Source: Francisellaceae bacterium UBA6186
GTDB lineage: Bacteria > Pseudomonadota > Gammaproteobacteria > UBA6186 > Azoamicaceae
Direction: 5' to 3'
DNA length: 7,958 nucleotides
Assembly (NCBI GenBank): GCA_002422785.1
Contig: DITK01000039.1
Span: forward strand, 1 to 7,958
Each line of letters opens with the position of its first letter. The stretch's first letter is position 1. Shown one piece after another: positions 1 to 6,652 of the stretch. The position numbers and the translations under genes were made by a program. The notes beneath the pieces were generated by a model. The model did not search any database. It was not told where the DNA came from and saw only the letters and a list, made by a program, of their open reading frames with translations.

Positions 1-337
1 CAATTTGATCAATAAAATTACCATTTTTATCTTCCCAAGAACGCCACTGTTTGCCATATACTGGTCCTAATTGACCATTAGCATCAGCCCACTCATCCCA
101 AATACTCACTCCATTTTGGTTTAAATATTTGATATTAGTATTTCCCGATAAAAACCATAATAATTCATGAATGATAGATTTAATATGGCATTTCTTAGTA
201 GTAACCAATGGAAAACCTTGAGCTAAATCAAAGCGCATTTGATACCCAAAAGTACTTATAGTACCAGTATTAGTACGATCATCTTTAGCAACACCATGGT
301 GTAAAACATGATTAAGTAAATTTAAATATTGCTGCAT
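1..337 (-). CDS. thyA: Thymidylate synthase, N-terminal part (gene runs off the left edge)
   Basis: ThyA converts dUMP to dTMP in the cytoplasm, using 5,10-methylene-tetrahydrofolate as carbon donor and reductant. About the first 112 residues are visible (the E. coli enzyme has 264). They follow E. coli ThyA nearly without gaps: MQQYLNLLNHVL at the start, the phosphate-binding Arg21 in DDRTNTGT, then GFPLVTTKKCH, IIHELLWFLSGNTNI, IWDEWAD and GPVYGKQWRSW. The catalytic Cys lies beyond the window edge, so activity cannot be judged. The ATG at 337 lies 5 bases after the lgt stop, and its AAGAGGG Shine-Dalgarno sequence falls inside the end of lgt, so the two are probably translationally coupled. 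The lgt–thyA pairing is conserved in gammaproteobacteria. Identity is certain; only the C-terminal part is unseen. Confidence 0.97.
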   Translation of the reverse strand, partial: MQQYLNLLNHVLHHGVAKDDRTNTGTISTFGYQMRFDLAQGFPLVTTKKCHIKSIIHELLWFLSGNTNIKYLNQNGVSIWDEWADANGQLGPVYGKQWRSWEDKNGNFIDQI

Positions 338-342
338 ATTTA

Positions 343-1146
343 TTAACCCTCTTGTGTTACAAATTTATTACATCTTATAAATAACAACCCAATTCCTAAC
401 AATAACATTGGTATAGATAAAATTTGGCCCATAGTCATACTACCTATAAAGCCTTGTTCAAAATCAGGCTCTCTATAATTTTCTACAAAAATTCTAAATA
501 ATGCATAAAAAATCAAAAATAATGCAGATTTGTTTTTATAAATATAATTATAGCGATCACAATTTTTATAAAAATTTAAATTATCAATATTTAATACCAC
601 AAATAACATTAATCCTTCCAGCAAAAATTCATATATTTGAGATGGATGACGAGGAAAATAATCCACATGCGGGAAAACCATCCCCCAAGAAACATTAGTA
701 ACCCTACCCCATAATTCGCCATTAATAAAATTACCGATCCTACCACAGCCAAGTCCTATAGGAACAATTGGTGCAATGCAATCCATGATGATTAAAAAAT
801 TATTATTATGTCTTTTAGCATAAATAAATGCTGCAACTATAACACCTAATAACCCACCATGAAACGATCTGCCTGGCTGCCAAAATTGCAATAAAGTCAA
901 TGGATTTGACATAATATCCATGGGCGCATAAAAAAACATATACCCGATTCTACCACCAAAAATTATCCCGATAGAAAGATAAAACAATAAATCAGAAATT
1001 TGTTCATTATTAAAATTTGGGATCTTATTAACGATAACTCGCCAATAACATAATAAAAAAGCTACTAAATAGCATACACCGTACCACTTAATAGAAAAAG
1101 CACCCAAGCTTACTGCATTTGGATTGATATCCGGATAATTTATCAT
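343..1146 (-). CDS. lgt: Phosphatidylglycerol–prolipoprotein diacylglyceryl transferase
   Basis: Lgt is the inner-membrane enzyme that moves diacylglycerol from phosphatidylglycerol to the lipobox Cys of prolipoproteins, the first step of lipoprotein maturation. The 267-aa product is slightly shorter than the E. coli protein (291) and has several hydrophobic segments. The family signature GRIGNFINGELWGR is at 135–148, containing the equivalents of E. coli Arg143, Asn146, Glu151 and Gly154. FHGGLLG at 95–101 carries the His103 equivalent (His96), HPSQIYE is at 167–173, and FRIFVENYREPD at 217–228 carries the Arg239/Glu243 equivalents. A typical SMTMGQILSIPM segment follows near the C-terminus. 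All recognised key residues are present, so it should be active. The ATG at 1146 follows the stop of the GGDEF/EAL gene by 4 bases with no clear Shine-Dalgarno sequence, suggesting translation by coupling. thyA follows 5 bases downstream. Confidence 0.97.
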   Translation of the reverse strand: MINYPDINPNAVSLGAFSIKWYGVCYLVAFLLCYWRVIVNKIPNFNNEQISDLLFYLSIGIIFGGRIGYMFFYAPMDIMSNPLTLLQFWQPGRSFHGGLLGVIVAAFIYAKRHNNNFLIIMDCIAPIVPIGLGCGRIGNFINGELWGRVTNVSWGMVFPHVDYFPRHPSQIYEFLLEGLMLFVVLNIDNLNFYKNCDRYNYIYKNKSALFLIFYALFRIFVENYREPDFEQGFIGSMTMGQILSIPMLLLGIGLLFIRCNKFVTQEG

Positions 1147-1150
1147 GAGA

Positions 1151-2521
1151 TCATTTTACTTTATGATTTCTAGCAAAATCAACAAATTCATTGATTGGTA
1201 ACGGCTTGCTTGTATAGTATCCCTGAATAATATCACAATTAATTTTTTGCAATACTTCTAACTCTTTTTCAGTTTCAACTCCCTCAGCAATAACTTTGAT
1301 ATTTAGACTTTTCGCCATAGCAATCATAGCACAAACAATAGCGTAATTTTTTTGATCAGTATCAATATGCTTGATAAATGATTGATCGATTTTTAAATAA
1401 TGCCATTTTAATTGACGTAAACGAGCAAAAGAAGAATAGCCGGTACCAAAATCATCAATAGCTATTTTAATTCCCATCGAGGTTAAAACTGAAATCATCA
1501 GCAAACATTTTTCAGCATTAGCCATAAACATACTTTCTGTTAATTCAACCTCAATATTTTCTGGTTTTATTCCTGTTTCATAAATAGTATTAGCTATTAC
1601 TTGCACAACATCACCCTGTAAAAATTGCCCACTTGATAAATTTATGGCAACTCTAAAATCTGTCAGACCTAATTCTTGAGAAATAAACTTACCCTGAATA
1701 CAAGCATGCTTAATAATCCATACACCAATTTGCCAAATCAAACCAGTTTGTTCCGCAATAGAAATAAATACTTCTGGAGACACAGCCCCTCTTATTACAT
1801 GATTCCATCTAATTAATACTTCTGCCCCAACTAAAACATTAGTATGAGCATCTACTTGTGGGTGCCAATATAGTTGCAATTCATCATTGTTTAAAGCTGC
1901 TAATAATTCTGTCTTAATCATCGCCCTATCAACAGATTTATCAAATACTCCTTGACGATAAAAACTATAAGTATTCCTACCAGAATTTTTTGCATCAACT
2001 AAAGCAAGTTCTGCACATCTTAAAAATCTATCACTATTATCTGCGTAATCAGGGAAAATGCTAACCCCAATAGATGCAGTAATATGTATATTATGATTAT
2101 CCTGAACGATAGGACGAGATATAATTTCTAACAAATTAGTAGCTTCATTAATAATTTGAGTATTATTGAAAAATTTATTACAATATAACACAGCATATTC
2201 ATCTAACCCAACATAATAAAAAATCGCTTTGTTTTCTTTAGAATAACTAGCTATATTTTGTTTTGTATAATCAATAATATTACTACCAAAATCATAGCCA
2301 TAAGTTGAAACAACACTATGAAAATCATCGATATTAATTAACAACAATACTATGTTATTGTTTTCATTATTATTGTTTTTTTTATATTTTGTTAATATTT
2401 TGTTAATAGCCAAATTAATCTGTTTTTTACTTAAAAATTGTTTTTTATTTGCAGCAATAAAATGACCTAAAATAAAACCAAAAATTAACAACATAATGCT
2501 AAAAATAATTATTGTAGTCAT
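1151..2521 (-). CDS. Membrane-anchored degenerate GGDEF / intact EAL protein, probable c-di-GMP phosphodiesterase
   Basis: The 456-aa product has one N-terminal membrane helix (about 3–23), an Asn/Lys-rich linker (about 47–56), a GGDEF-like domain (about 57–190) and an EAL domain (about 200–450). The GGDEF motif reads GLDEY at 105–109: the second Gly is Leu, the usual Arg before the motif is absent, and no RxxD inhibitory site is seen, so cyclase activity is unlikely. The EAL domain looks intact: EVL at 234–236 (Val for Ala, a tolerated variant), Asn294 in INLSS, ELTES at 326–330, DDFGTGYSS at 356–364, Lys377 in LKIDQSF, EGVE at 413–416 and QGY at 433–435. The likely role is c-di-GMP hydrolysis at the inner membrane, perhaps tuned by nucleotide binding in the dead GGDEF domain. 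Its ATG overlaps the rppH stop by 4 bases (ATGA). In many gammaproteobacteria this position is held by ptsP. No PAS, GAF or HAMP sensor domain is visible. Confidence 0.9.
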   Translation of the reverse strand: MTTIIIFSIMLLIFGFILGHFIAANKKQFLSKKQINLAINKILTKYKKNNNNENNNIVLLLINIDDFHSVVSTYGYDFGSNIIDYTKQNIASYSKENKAIFYYVGLDEYAVLYCNKFFNNTQIINEATNLLEIISRPIVQDNHNIHITASIGVSIFPDYADNSDRFLRCAELALVDAKNSGRNTYSFYRQGVFDKSVDRAMIKTELLAALNNDELQLYWHPQVDAHTNVLVGAEVLIRWNHVIRGAVSPEVFISIAEQTGLIWQIGVWIIKHACIQGKFISQELGLTDFRVAINLSSGQFLQGDVVQVIANTIYETGIKPENIEVELTESMFMANAEKCLLMISVLTSMGIKIAIDDFGTGYSSFARLRQLKWHYLKIDQSFIKHIDTDQKNYAIVCAMIAMAKSLNIKVIAEGVETEKELEVLQKINCDIIQGYYTSKPLPINEFVDFARNHKVK

Positions 2522-3018
2522 ATCCGATCCAATTGATTATATTTTCTTCCGTTATTAATATAATTAGATAATTCTCGTAAAGCCTTACAATATACTGCTT
2601 TTTTAAAATCAATCACCATTCTAATCGGGTACCAATAACTAACCCATTGCCAAGAATCAAATTCTGGCTTAGCACTTAAATCAAAACGAATTTTACTATC
2701 TTCTCCATTTAATTTTAATAAAAACCACTTTTGCTTTTGCCCAACAAATAATGGATCCGTAAGCCTTAACAAACGAGACGGGATCGTATACCTTAACCAA
2801 TATTTAGTAGTTGCTATAATACTAACATCTTCTTTATTTAACCCAATTTCTTCATACAATTCACGATACAGGGCATCTAGTATATCTTCATTATCATTAA
2901 CCCCACCTTGCGGAAATTGCCAGGCATTTTGTTTTATTCTTTTAGCTAATAGCACATTATTCTGGCTATTAATTAATACTATGGCAACATTTAATCTAAA
3001 ACCTTGAGTATCTAACAC
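2518..3018 (-). CDS. rppH: RNA pyrophosphohydrolase (Nudix)
   Basis: RppH removes pyrophosphate from the 5' end of mRNAs, leaving a monophosphate that admits RNase E. The 166-aa product aligns with E. coli RppH (176 aa) from the first residues: GFRLNVAIVL for GYRPNVGIVI, then WQFPQGGVN at 33–41. The Nudix box spans 38–60, with E44, R52, E53, E56, E57 and G59 in place. WLRYTIPSR, GQKQKWFLLKL, PEFDSWQWVSYWYP and a final helix follow as in the family. The C-terminal basic tail of the E. coli protein is mostly missing, which is common. The start is a GTG at 3018–3016, supported by an AGGA Shine-Dalgarno sequence 6 bases upstream and by the E. coli N-terminus. It heads the rppH–GGDEF/EAL–lgt–thyA operon. 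Identity is secure; only the start codon type is unusual. Confidence 0.97.
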   Translation of the reverse strand: MLDTQGFRLNVAIVLINSQNNVLLAKRIKQNAWQFPQGGVNDNEDILDALYRELYEEIGLNKEDVSIIATTKYWLRYTIPSRLLRLTDPLFVGQKQKWFLLKLNGEDSKIRFDLSAKPEFDSWQWVSYWYPIRMVIDFKKAVYCKALRELSNYINNGRKYNQLDRI

Positions 3019-3135
3019 GTGGTTTCCTAATCATTTTATTTTCATATAAAAAATCATATATATAAATAAAATCTTAGCAGCTTTAACAAGTTTCGCTTTT
3101 TTATTTTATAGTGGTTTATTATCCACGCAACTAAA
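3019..3135 (-). promoter_or_regulatory. Leader and probable promoter region of the rppH–thyA operon
   Basis: This very AT-rich gap between gcvH and rppH must hold the promoter of the four-gene operon unless gcvH transcription reads through. A TATAAA -10-like box lies at 3110–3105 (minus strand), but the hexamer 17 bases upstream (TAGTTG) is a poor -35 match. A weaker alternative, TTGTTA followed by TATTTA/TTTATA, lies nearer the gene at about 3088–3060. The only firm element is the AGGA Shine-Dalgarno sequence just before the GTG. The promoter position is inferred, not demonstrated. Confidence 0.25.
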
Positions 3136-3150
3136 TCCAAATGAATAATT

Positions 3151-3195
3151 ATAAAATTAACTACTAATTACCATAGACCAAGATCTAAATTAGTA
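3151..3195 (-). terminator. Weak candidate terminator after gcvH
   Basis: Directly after the gcvH stop is a perfect 8-base inverted repeat, TACTAATT (3195–3188) and AATTAGTA (3169–3162) on the minus strand. An 18-base gap separates the arms, and a T-rich tail TTAATTTTAT follows. The stem has a single G-C pair and the T run is interrupted, so termination would be inefficient at best. Its position exactly at the end of the pepP–gcvH unit is what makes it worth listing. Confidence 0.3.
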
Positions 3196-3600
3196 TCAAT
3201 CTTCTTCTATAGTAAATAAAAATTCTTGATATTCATCAGCAGACATTAGTTCTGCTACTTCTTCAGGATCAAATAATTTAATTTTATAAATCCATCCATC
3301 CCCATAAGGATCGGAATTAATCAAACGAGGAGCATCTTCTAAATCTTCGTTAATAGCAACTATCGATCCTGATACTGGAGAATATAATTCAAAATTATTT
3401 TCCAAAGACTCTAATAACCCAATTTCTTCGCTAGCATCAATATCTATACCAAGCTCAGGCAACTCTGCATAAACCATATCAATTAATTGTTGATTAGCAT
3501 AAGCTGTCACCCCAATAAGAACATGGATCCCATCATCCATAACCCTAACCCATTGATGTGATTCTGAATATTTTAATTCTTCTGGATACTGCTCCAACAT
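3196..3600 (-). CDS. gcvH: GcvH-family protein lacking the lipoyl lysine
   Basis: GcvH normally carries the aminomethyl group on a lipoyl-lysine arm between the P, T and L proteins of the glycine cleavage system. This 134-aa product aligns along its full length with E. coli GcvH (129 aa): PEELKYSESHQWVR, the LIDMVYAELPELG segment, YSPVSGSIVAINEDL, APRLINSDPYGDGWIYKIK and a C-terminal LMSADEYQEFL. The lipoyl site, ESVKA in E. coli, reads ESLEN here (about 64–68), so Glu67 (codon GAA) replaces the modified Lys, with no Lys nearby to substitute. It therefore cannot be lipoylated at the usual place. The ATG at 3600 is chosen over an in-frame GTG at 3606 because AGAGG sits 5 bases before the ATG and overlaps the GTG. 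pepP ends 30 bases upstream; gcvT and gcvP are not in the window. Fold membership is sure; function is open (regulator, vestige or moonlighting protein). Confidence 0.9.
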   Translation of the reverse strand: MLEQYPEELKYSESHQWVRVMDDGIHVLIGVTAYANQQLIDMVYAELPELGIDIDASEEIGLLESLENNFELYSPVSGSIVAINEDLEDAPRLINSDPYGDGWIYKIKLFDPEEVAELMSADEYQEFLFTIEED

Positions 3601-3630
3601 ATACACCTCTAACTACAAGCAATTTTATCT

Positions 3631-4950
3631 TTAATTTATCATTAAATGCTCTATGTCGGCAATTTCTTTAACAGCTGATTTAGTTAATATTTCATAACCA
3701 TGTTCGGTAACTAAAATATCGTCTTCGATACGGATCCCCAAACCTTGCCACTTAGCTGCAATTTTAGAGTTACGAGCTAAATATAATCCAGGTTCAACGG
3801 TAAGTACCATCCCTGGCACAAGTGTTCTGGACTTATTATTTATACTATACATACCAGCATCATGAACATCCATTCCTAAAAAATGCCCACTATCATGCAT
3901 ATAAAATTCTTGATAAGTATGCTGTTCAATTAAATCTTCTGCATTTCCTGTTAAAATTTTCAAATCTATTAATCCTGCAACTAAAAATTTGACCACCGCT
4001 TGTTGCATAGCAACCCATGGCTTACCTGGCTTGATTTGTTTAATAGCATGCTTTTGGGCAGATAAAACTAAGTTATATAAATCTTTTTGTCCAGAAGAAA
4101 ATTTGCCATTAATTGGACACACTCTAGTAATATCTGCCGCATAATATTCATACTCTGCACCAGCATCTACCAATAATAAATCATTATTTTTTAATACACT
4201 GTTGTTTTTAGTGTAATGTAAGATACAAGCATTATTGCCAGCCGCAACTATTGGCGGATACGCCATATCATCGCAACCATGTTGTAAACAATAACTATAA
4301 AATTCTGCTTGAATATGCTTTTCTGTCAAATTTTTATGAGCTGCAATATAATGCATAATATGATTATGAGCATGCGCTGACACTTCGGTTACTAAGCGTA
4401 TTTTTTTTAATTCTGCAACTGATTTTATTACCCTTAACTCATGAACAATAGCCAACAAATCTTTAGTTGTTTTTGGTATGGAAACGCTAGAAGATTTCTT
4501 AATTTTACTGTACGCAATTTTCTGCCAATTACATAAATTAGTTTCTAATTGAATATTTTGCAACATAGGATAATATAAAATTTCTTTATTCAATAATAAC
4601 TCTGGTAAAATTTGATCTATTTTATTTATGGAATAAGCAACATCCGCTCCAAACACCTTAATCGCTTGTTCTTGACCAACCATTGATCCATGCCATATTT
4701 GAGCATCATTATCTAGATCTTGATTAAATAAAATAAATTGATTGTTTTTATGATTATTGTCTTGTTTGATAAATACCGCTACAGCATTTGGTTCAGGAAA
4801 TTCAGTAAGATAATAAAAATCACTATTTTGTCTAAACGGATATTCTATATTTTTACTACGATATTGCTGCGTGGAAGCTGGTAAAATGGCAATACTATTT
4901 GGCAATAATTTATCAAATAACAATTCTCTATTTTGTTTAGCAATTAACAA
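3631..4950 (-). CDS. pepP: Xaa-Pro aminopeptidase (aminopeptidase P)
   Basis: PepP is a cytoplasmic di-manganese peptidase that removes an N-terminal residue preceding proline. The 439-aa length matches E. coli PepP (441). The N-terminal creatinase-like domain includes EYPFRQNSDFYYLTEFPEP (36–54). The C-terminal pita-bread domain has all five metal ligands: Asp262 in LLVDAGAEY, Asp273 in AADITR, His356 in DSGHFLGMDVHD, Glu386 in TVEPGLYL and Glu409 in GIRIEDD. The catalytic His equivalents are at 245 (ILHYT) and 363. The start is a TTG at 4950–4948. The frame is open for only nine codons upstream and contains no ATG or GTG, so TTG is the best start, although no good Shine-Dalgarno sequence is visible and the N-terminus is about 8 residues shorter than in E. 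coli. It lies 22 bases after the barrel gene and 30 before gcvH, so the three may share a transcript. The ubiH neighbour found in E. coli is absent. Confidence 0.95.
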   Translation of the reverse strand: MLIAKQNRELLFDKLLPNSIAILPASTQQYRSKNIEYPFRQNSDFYYLTEFPEPNAVAVFIKQDNNHKNNQFILFNQDLDNDAQIWHGSMVGQEQAIKVFGADVAYSINKIDQILPELLLNKEILYYPMLQNIQLETNLCNWQKIAYSKIKKSSSVSIPKTTKDLLAIVHELRVIKSVAELKKIRLVTEVSAHAHNHIMHYIAAHKNLTEKHIQAEFYSYCLQHGCDDMAYPPIVAAGNNACILHYTKNNSVLKNNDLLLVDAGAEYEYYAADITRVCPINGKFSSGQKDLYNLVLSAQKHAIKQIKPGKPWVAMQQAVVKFLVAGLIDLKILTGNAEDLIEQHTYQEFYMHDSGHFLGMDVHDAGMYSINNKSRTLVPGMVLTVEPGLYLARNSKIAAKWQGLGIRIEDDILVTEHGYEILTKSAVKEIADIEHLMIN

Positions 4951-4972
4951 TTTATTAACCGTTAAGAATAAT

Positions 4973-5650
4973 TTAAATTACATAAATAATATCTATACTA
5001 ACTGATTTAACACTATTTATAGAATTAAGACCCGATCTTGGCCCCACTCTTTGATACACAGCTAATCCACGTATCGACCAACTAGAATCTATATTATACT
5101 GCATCCCAGCTTTACCACGCAAACCATATTTTTTATAACTATCATCCTCGCCCATAGCCCTGACTGAACCATATTCTCTTATGGCCATATGGCCTATACC
5201 AAAGCCAGCTAATATTTCAACTTTTATCTTATCAACCTGGGTAGCTATCGGAATATAATTCATAAAATCTAAAAAATTATTCCTTATTGTAAGTTTCCCT
5301 TTATTAGATCCCTTAATATTTAATGGTTCGTGAAAACTATAACCTAACTCTGCTCCAAAACCATATCGATCTTGAAATTTTATACCAATTATTGGACCAA
5401 AAATTTCTACGGAATGACGTTCTATCGATCCTTTATTAGAAAATTCTACCTTATACTCAAATTCATTATTTAAATTATAAAAACTATAGCCAACTCCACC
5501 ACCAACGTAAAAATGCATATTATCTACAATATCAATACGAGTTACGGGCTTAATCCTGGCATTGGCGTTAATAGTCAATAAACTGATGAATACTAAAAAA
5601 TTGATTTTTAGTATATTAGTATTGAATATATTTTGCATGAACTTTTTCAT
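4973..5650 (-). CDS. Outer-membrane beta-barrel protein (small OmpA/Opa-like barrel), paralogue 1
   Basis: The 225-aa product has a basic N-terminus, a hydrophobic stretch (14–27) and an Ala-Asn-Ala cleavage site at about 31/32, so it is predicted to be exported. The mature part alternates polar and hydrophobic residues in short strands (FYVGGGVGYSF, GAELGYSF, VEILAGFGIGH, YGLRGKAGMQY, WSIRGLAVYQRVG), typical of an 8-stranded barrel. It is clearly homologous along its whole length to the product of 5765–6391. Shared blocks include the NKGS loop, the IRN-F-D-M-Y-P segment, SVRAMGEDDSY versus SLVAMGGGSSY, and YQRVG near the end. The last strand ends in YVI rather than the usual terminal Phe. 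The ATG at 5650 has only a weak GGA upstream. There are just 27 bases between the preceding terminator and the start, so an own promoter is hard to place. Specific function is unknown. Confidence 0.8.
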   Translation of the reverse strand: MKKFMQNIFNTNILKINFLVFISLLTINANARIKPVTRIDIVDNMHFYVGGGVGYSFYNLNNEFEYKVEFSNKGSIERHSVEIFGPIIGIKFQDRYGFGAELGYSFHEPLNIKGSNKGKLTIRNNFLDFMNYIPIATQVDKIKVEILAGFGIGHMAIREYGSVRAMGEDDSYKKYGLRGKAGMQYNIDSSWSIRGLAVYQRVGPRSGLNSINSVKSVSIDIIYVI

Positions 5651-5677
5651 AATTTAATTCCATTTAAATTAGAAAAT

Positions 5678-5720
5678 AAAAAAATCACAGCTCTTTTTGA
5701 TTAATATTTAAAAGAGCTGT
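5678..5720 (-). terminator. Rho-independent terminator after the second barrel gene
   Basis: A perfect 11-base inverted repeat, ACAGCTCTTTT at 5687–5697 and AAAAGAGCTGT at 5710–5720, encloses a 12-base loop. On the minus strand it is followed after GA by seven T (5684–5678). It begins 44 bases past the stop of the upstream barrel gene and separates that gene from its paralogue. On the plus strand no comparable T run follows, so the terminator points leftward. Confidence 0.85.
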
Positions 5721-5764
5721 AATGTAAAAATAGATAGTAACTTTAGTTTAGCTTAAAATTATAA

Positions 5765-6391
5765 CTAAATTAAGTAAGTAACATCTACGTTAGCAGATTG
5801 AATGCTTTTTATTGATTGTTTACCACTTTTATCACCAACTCTTTGGTATCCAACTAAACCACGAACATTCCAATTACTATCGAAAGCGTATTGAGCACCA
5901 ATCTTAGCGCGCAATCCAAATTTGCTATAACTTGAACCACCGCCCATAGCAACTAAAGAGCTTTTTTCTTTTAGTGAAGCACGACCAACACCTAAACCAC
6001 CAAGCAATTCAACCTGGCTAGCAACCGGCATATAACCCATTACATCAACAAAAGAATTTCTAATACGTAAACTGCCTGACTTTACTCCGTCAAATTTAAG
6101 CTTGTTATGAAATGCATAACCAAACTCAGCTCCGTAGTTTTCGTGAAACTTAACACCTAATATCGGAATTAACATATCTGCAGATTTTTTCTTAACAGAA
6201 CCTTTATTAGAGGAACTTTCTATTTTATTTTTAAAATCGTTGCTAAGACTATACTTATTATACCCAACACCAACACCGGCATAATAACGTACAGGATCTG
6301 CTGCATTAGCATTGCTACTAACTGCTGCAACTAACCCAACTAAACTTGCTGTTAATAAATTTCTTTTAGTACTTTTCGTAAAATTGTTCAT
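5765..6391 (-). CDS. Outer-membrane beta-barrel protein (small OmpA/Opa-like barrel), paralogue 2, probably highly expressed
   Basis: The 208-aa product has a clear signal peptide: a basic start (KSTKRN), a hydrophobic core (about 12–25) and an Ala-Asn-Ala site at 30/31. The 178-residue mature part alternates as expected for an 8-stranded barrel (YYAGVGVGYNKY, GAEFGYAF, LLGGLGVGRASL, FGLRAKIGAQYAF, WNVRGLVGYQRVG). It ends in VDVTYLI, with terminal Ile instead of Phe. It is basic and Ser/Lys-rich in the loops (SSSNKGSVKKKS). It is a full-length paralogue of the next gene downstream, but its G+C looks slightly higher, its Shine-Dalgarno sequence is near-perfect and it has its own strong terminator; together these suggest an abundant surface protein. 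The upstream 188 bases to the tRNA gene should hold its promoter, but no convincing -35/-10 pair stands out. Ligand and function are not known. Confidence 0.85.
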   Translation of the reverse strand: MNNFTKSTKRNLLTASLVGLVAAVSSNANAADPVRYYAGVGVGYNKYSLSNDFKNKIESSSNKGSVKKKSADMLIPILGVKFHENYGAEFGYAFHNKLKFDGVKSGSLRIRNSFVDVMGYMPVASQVELLGGLGVGRASLKEKSSLVAMGGGSSYSKFGLRAKIGAQYAFDSNWNVRGLVGYQRVGDKSGKQSIKSIQSANVDVTYLI

Positions 6392-6396
6392 TATGA

Positions 6397-6402
6397 ACCT
6401 CC
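6397..6402 (-). promoter_or_regulatory. Strong Shine-Dalgarno sequence (GGAGGT) of the second barrel gene
   Basis: GGAGGT stands 5 bases before the ATG at 6391–6389. It is the best ribosome binding site in the window, most others being short or degenerate. It fixes the start codon and fits high expression of this outer-membrane protein. Confidence 0.85.
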
Positions 6403-6579
6403 AACTAAAAATAGATCTTTAAAACACACTTAGATGTATTCTGAAAGATTATTATTTAAAAAGCAAGTAACATTTTTGTTAGATCTAAATAGTTTCATCA
6501 ATTTATGTGAAATTTTAACAGATTTGCATTTCAAATATAAATTTGCAACTATGATTCTATTATATAGAACACCTAGAAC

Positions 6580-6652
6580 GCCGGAATAGCTCAGGTGGTA
6601 GAGCAACTGATTCGTAATCAGTGGGTCGGGGGTTCGAGTCCTCTTTTCGGCA
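6580..6652 (+). tRNA. tRNA-Thr, anticodon CGU
   Basis: The 73 bases fold as a complete cloverleaf: acceptor GCCGGAA with TTTCGGC (one G-U pair), D stem GCTC/GAGC, anticodon stem ACTGA/TCAGT with loop TTCGTAA, a 5-base variable loop, and T stem GGGGG/CCTCT (two G-U pairs) around TTCGAGT. The anticodon at 6613–6615 is CGT, reading ACG (Thr), like E. coli thrW. The discriminator base is A and the 3' CCA is not encoded. A -10-like TATTAT lies at 6558–6563, without a good -35. This is the only plus-strand gene, and it stands between the core-like genes and the toxin cassette. The antisense strand gives a spurious reading frame that is not a gene. Confidence 0.97.

Noticed and set aside
501..698. 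A 65-codon plus-strand frame
   Set aside because: It lies wholly antisense to lgt, which has all its catalytic motifs; it is a shadow frame.
3105..3126. Hairpin GTGG/CCAC in the gcvH–rppH gap as a terminator
   Set aside because: The stem is 4 base pairs and is followed by A-rich, not T-rich, sequence on the minus strand and by no T run on the plus strand.
3601..3606. Upstream GTG start for gcvH giving two extra residues
   Set aside because: The GTG overlaps the AGAGG ribosome site, which is correctly spaced for the ATG at 3600.
6479..6488. Perfect 10-base palindrome TTAGATCTAA upstream of the second barrel gene
   Set aside because: It is short, AT-rich and isolated in an AT-rich genome, with no link to a clear promoter; chance occurrence is likely.
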